Assembly: GCA_015662935.1 (NCBI GenBank)
Contig: DQTF01000084.1
Span: 1 to 7,132, forward strand
Length of the DNA stretch: 7,132 nucleotides
Direction of reading: 5' to 3'
DNA from: Crocinitomicaceae bacterium
Lineage (GTDB): Bacteria > Bacteroidota > Bacteroidia > Flavobacteriales_D > Crocinitomicaceae
How positions within the stretch are numbered: position 1 is the stretch's first letter; every line of letters begins with the position of its first letter. Positions 5,611 through 7,132 of the stretch are shown piece by piece. The notes beneath the pieces are model-generated. The model made no database searches. It had not been told where the DNA came from and saw only the letters and a program-made list of their open reading frames with translations. Position numbers and translations under genes: made by a program.

Positions 5611-5991
5611 TTGAAAAACGGACTTTTTATCTTTCTGGCTATTCTTTTATACTCTTGTTCTTCTGAGAATGGTAATAGTGTTGTGGGAGATAAACTAACT
5701 GTTTTTTATGACGCTCCAGTTGAAGAAGAGTTGGCAGAGCAGATTGCTGTCTTTTGGAAAGAGAATGATTTGTTAACAGGGAAAAAGCAAGATTTGAAAA
5801 TAGTTCCAGATGGTGATTCTTTTGTTCTCCAAATTATTGCGTCCTATCCAATAGATGATTTTGACATGCCTTTTGAAGAAAGAAAACTATTGCTTGAGTT
5901 AGAAGCTGATTTACACGAAAAAATAACAGATTATCCAATAGAAATAGTAATTTGCAATAATCAATTTAAACCCATTTATAACATCGATTAA
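5611..5991 (+). CDS. Small predicted lipoprotein of unknown function
   Basis: The 126-residue protein starts at TTG. No in-frame ATG occurs between the upstream stop at 5581-5583 and the signal peptide, and TTG puts the lysine-led hydrophobic stretch in the right place. Residues 2-12 form a short signal sequence and the lipobox LYSC (13-16) gives C16 as the lipidated residue after cleavage by signal peptidase II. The mature part is acidic, about 110 residues, with alternating strands and helices (AEQIAVFWKENDLLTGKKQ at 42-60, PFEERKLLLELEADL at 87-101, EIVICNNQFKPIYNI at 111-125). I do not recognise the family. Its stop overlaps the next start by one base (TAATG), so the two are probably cotranslated. 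It is likely anchored in the periplasm or outer membrane, though its partner gene product looks cytoplasmic. Confidence 0.8.
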   Translation: MKNGLFIFLAILLYSCSSENGNSVVGDKLTVFYDAPVEEELAEQIAVFWKENDLLTGKKQDLKIVPDGDSFVLQIIASYPIDDFDMPFEERKLLLELEADLHEKITDYPIEIVICNNQFKPIYNID

Positions 5992-6755
5992 TGAAGATAT
6001 CAGCATCCATTTACAGTGATAAAAAACGTCCTCTTTCGGAGGTTATTGAAGATTTAGTAAACCACCAAGTGGATTTACTGCACGTTGATTGCAACGATGA
6101 TCTATCTGTTTTTGAAGATATTAAGTCGATTAGAAAGATGTGTGATTTGCCCATTGATTTACACATAATAACCGAGCAACCGAGCAAATATTATCAATTG
6201 CTAGAGGAAAATCCGGTTGAATACGTAACTTTCCAATACGAAGATTTAAAAGAAGAATTAGTAATTCCAAAAACGATTACAGGAAAAAAAGGAATCGCAG
6301 TAATTACTCCAACTTCGGTTGATATTTTTGAAGAATATAATACTTTCGATTTTATCCTCATCATGGCAACTATTCCGGGGCAGTCTGGCGGTAAATTTGA
6401 CACCATTAACTTCTCCAAAATTAGAGAGTTCAGAAATAAGTACCCTGGAAAATCAATTCATGTGGATGGTGGAGTTAACGCAGAAGTTTCTTTTATTCTT
6501 CGAAATATGGGGGTGACAAGTTCTGTTTCAGGTTCTTATTTATTCAATGCGCCAAGTATTGGTGATGCATTGATGAGCTTGACGAAACGTGATGTTGAAT
6601 CGCATTATTCTGTGAGTGATTTCATGATTCCAATAAAGGAAGCACCGCATGTGAGAATGAATGATTTAACTTTTGCAAACGTTCTAAAATCAATAGAATC
6701 AGGTAAGTTAGGCTTTACTGTGATTGTCGATGAGAATGGAAATCGAAAGGATTGA
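5991..6755 (+). CDS. Ribulose-phosphate 3-epimerase-like TIM barrel with start of a CBS domain (frameshifted N-terminal part)
   Basis: Residues 1-199 match the ribulose-phosphate 3-epimerase (RPE) barrel, which interconverts ribulose 5-phosphate and xylulose 5-phosphate using a divalent metal. The metal and catalytic positions are kept: H31 and D33 (HVDCND), H58 (DLHII) and D159 (HVDGGVN), plus GSYLF (181-185) in the phosphate-binding region. The usual M-x-V-x-PG-F-GGQ loop reads MATIPGQSGGKF (125-136), so the phosphate-side loop differs. Residues 205-254 begin a CBS domain (SVSDFMIPI, FTVIVDENGN) and are cut off by TGA at 6753-6755. The missing half continues in the -1 frame from 6752. One extra A in the run at 6746-6748 would restore NRKGLISNADVRR. 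The gene is thus a frameshifted or sequencing-damaged allele, or a genuine split gene. Its start overlaps the lipoprotein stop. Confidence 0.82.
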   Translation: MKISASIYSDKKRPLSEVIEDLVNHQVDLLHVDCNDDLSVFEDIKSIRKMCDLPIDLHIITEQPSKYYQLLEENPVEYVTFQYEDLKEELVIPKTITGKKGIAVITPTSVDIFEEYNTFDFILIMATIPGQSGGKFDTINFSKIREFRNKYPGKSIHVDGGVNAEVSFILRNMGVTSSVSGSYLFNAPSIGDALMSLTKRDVESHYSVSDFMIPIKEAPHVRMNDLTFANVLKSIESGKLGFTVIVDENGNRKD

Positions 6756-6994
6756 TTTCTAATGCAGATGTTAGGCGAGCGCTATTAATCCATTTAGACG
6801 ACTTGAATAGTGTTCAACCAGAAGAATTATTGAACGCAAATCCAACAACAATTGAAGATACAACAACCGTTAACGAAATGTTGCGCTTGATTAAAAATAG
6901 TAAGTTCCCAATTACCTATTTACCGGTTGTGAGCAAAGACGGTATTGCAAAAGGAATTGTTACTTTTGTAAACCTGATAAAAGGAGAATTATGA
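6752..6994 (+). CDS. CBS-domain C-terminal part of the RPE-CBS protein (after a frameshift)
   Basis: This frame carries the rest of the CBS pair: ISNADVRRALL, the end of the first CBS motif, and then a second CBS motif (NPTTIEDTTTVNEMLRLIKNSKF...LPVVSKDGIAKGIVTFVNLI). CBS pairs bind adenosine nucleotides and commonly regulate the enzyme they are joined to. As an independent gene it would start at a TTG (6752-6754) overlapping the upstream TGA. The AAAGGA purine run directly abuts that TTG, too close for a normal ribosome-binding site. The start also falls mid-domain. It is therefore most likely the 3' part of one protein of about 334 residues, interrupted by a one-base deletion. The C-terminus is normal and overlaps the next start codon. 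Confidence 0.75.
   Translation: MISNADVRRALLIHLDDLNSVQPEELLNANPTTIEDTTTVNEMLRLIKNSKFPITYLPVVSKDGIAKGIVTFVNLIKGEL
6981..6986 (+). promoter_or_regulatory. Strong Shine-Dalgarno for the last gene
   Basis: AAGGAG lies four bases before the ATG at 6991, inside the end of the CBS coding region. Consensus Shine-Dalgarno sites are uncommon in Bacteroidetes, so it fixes the start of the last gene and suggests that gene is translated independently of the frameshift upstream. Confidence 0.6.
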
Positions 6995-7132
6995 TACTAC
7001 ATTTAAAGAATAATATAGCTCAGAATAGAGCCCAAGAAATAGCTGATTCAATCAACGCGTTTTTAATTCATCAAGATGGAAAACAAGTGTTAATCACTGG
7101 TTCTGGAATGAAAGAAGTGCCTTCAACAATCG
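6991..7132 (+). CDS. Unidentified gene, N-terminal part, truncated by window edge
   Basis: An open frame starts at the ATG at 6991, overlapping the TGA of the CBS gene as ATGA, and stays open to the end of the window (47 residues). It begins MILHLKNNIAQNRAQEIADS and continues to VLITGSGMKEVPST. The order strand, helix, strand, strand suggests a small alpha/beta (ferredoxin-like or ACT-like) N-terminal domain. I cannot assign a family from this fragment. A regulatory domain of a larger enzyme, such as the one on some DAHP synthases, is only a guess. The overlap and strong AAGGAG support a real gene in the same operon as the RPE-CBS protein. Confidence 0.65.
   Translation, partial: MILHLKNNIAQNRAQEIADSINAFLIHQDGKQVLITGSGMKEVPSTI

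Noticed and set aside
6741..6755. Programmed -1 ribosomal frameshifting between the two parts of the RPE-CBS gene
   Set aside because: No X-XXY-YYZ slippery heptamer is present at the junction; the codons CGA AAG GAT do not re-pair well after slipping. A one-base deletion is simpler.

Overview
The window looks like chromosomal DNA of a Bacteroidetes species, probably in or near the Flavobacteriales. The evidence is AT-rich DNA, TAnnTTTG-like -7 promoter elements, few Shine-Dalgarno sites, a type II MenB, a DCC-family protein and a TerB-like domain of a kind I associate with flavobacteria. This placement rests on gene content and style, not on a marker gene. No rRNA, tRNA, CRISPR array, transposase or phage gene was seen.

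Layout from left to right. (a) 1-93 is the 3' end of a plus-strand gene whose C-terminus resembles a TonB C-terminal domain. It is followed by a small hairpin and a GC-richer 20-mer resembling a dispersed repeat. (b) 201-1862 is a two-gene minus-strand unit: an AAC(3)-fold acyltransferase-like protein first, then a FabG-like short-chain dehydrogenase. (c) A 124-bp divergent spacer leads to menB (1987-2829), the naphthoate synthase of menaquinone biosynthesis. (d) menB converges on a 3-hydroxyacyl-CoA dehydrogenase (2880-3770, minus). A long near-perfect palindrome supplies the stop codons of both genes. (e) A DCC-family protein (3850-4248, plus) converges on an unusual alpha/beta hydrolase fused to a TerB-like domain (4284-5519, minus), with a hairpin over the junction. 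(f) A divergent spacer holding four tandem 7-bp ATTAATT units precedes a plus-strand operon: a small lipoprotein, an RPE-like TIM barrel with CBS domains, and an unidentified gene running off the end.

The operon at 5611-7132 is tightly coupled: a TAATG overlap joins genes 1 and 2, and an ATGA overlap with a clear AAGGAG joins to the last gene. Its second gene is broken or split. The RPE-like barrel and the start of a CBS motif end at a TGA at 6753, and the rest of the CBS pair continues in the -1 frame from 6752. Restoring one A in the AAA run at 6746-6748 gives one continuous protein of about 334 residues.

Most genes are ordinary metabolism (menaquinone, acyl-CoA metabolism, oxidoreductases). 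The less ordinary items are the RPE-CBS fusion and its frameshift, the hydrolase-TerB fusion, the strand-asymmetric palindrome between menB and the dehydrogenase, and the heptanucleotide repeat between two divergent promoters. I found no clear sign of a complete novel defence or mobile system.
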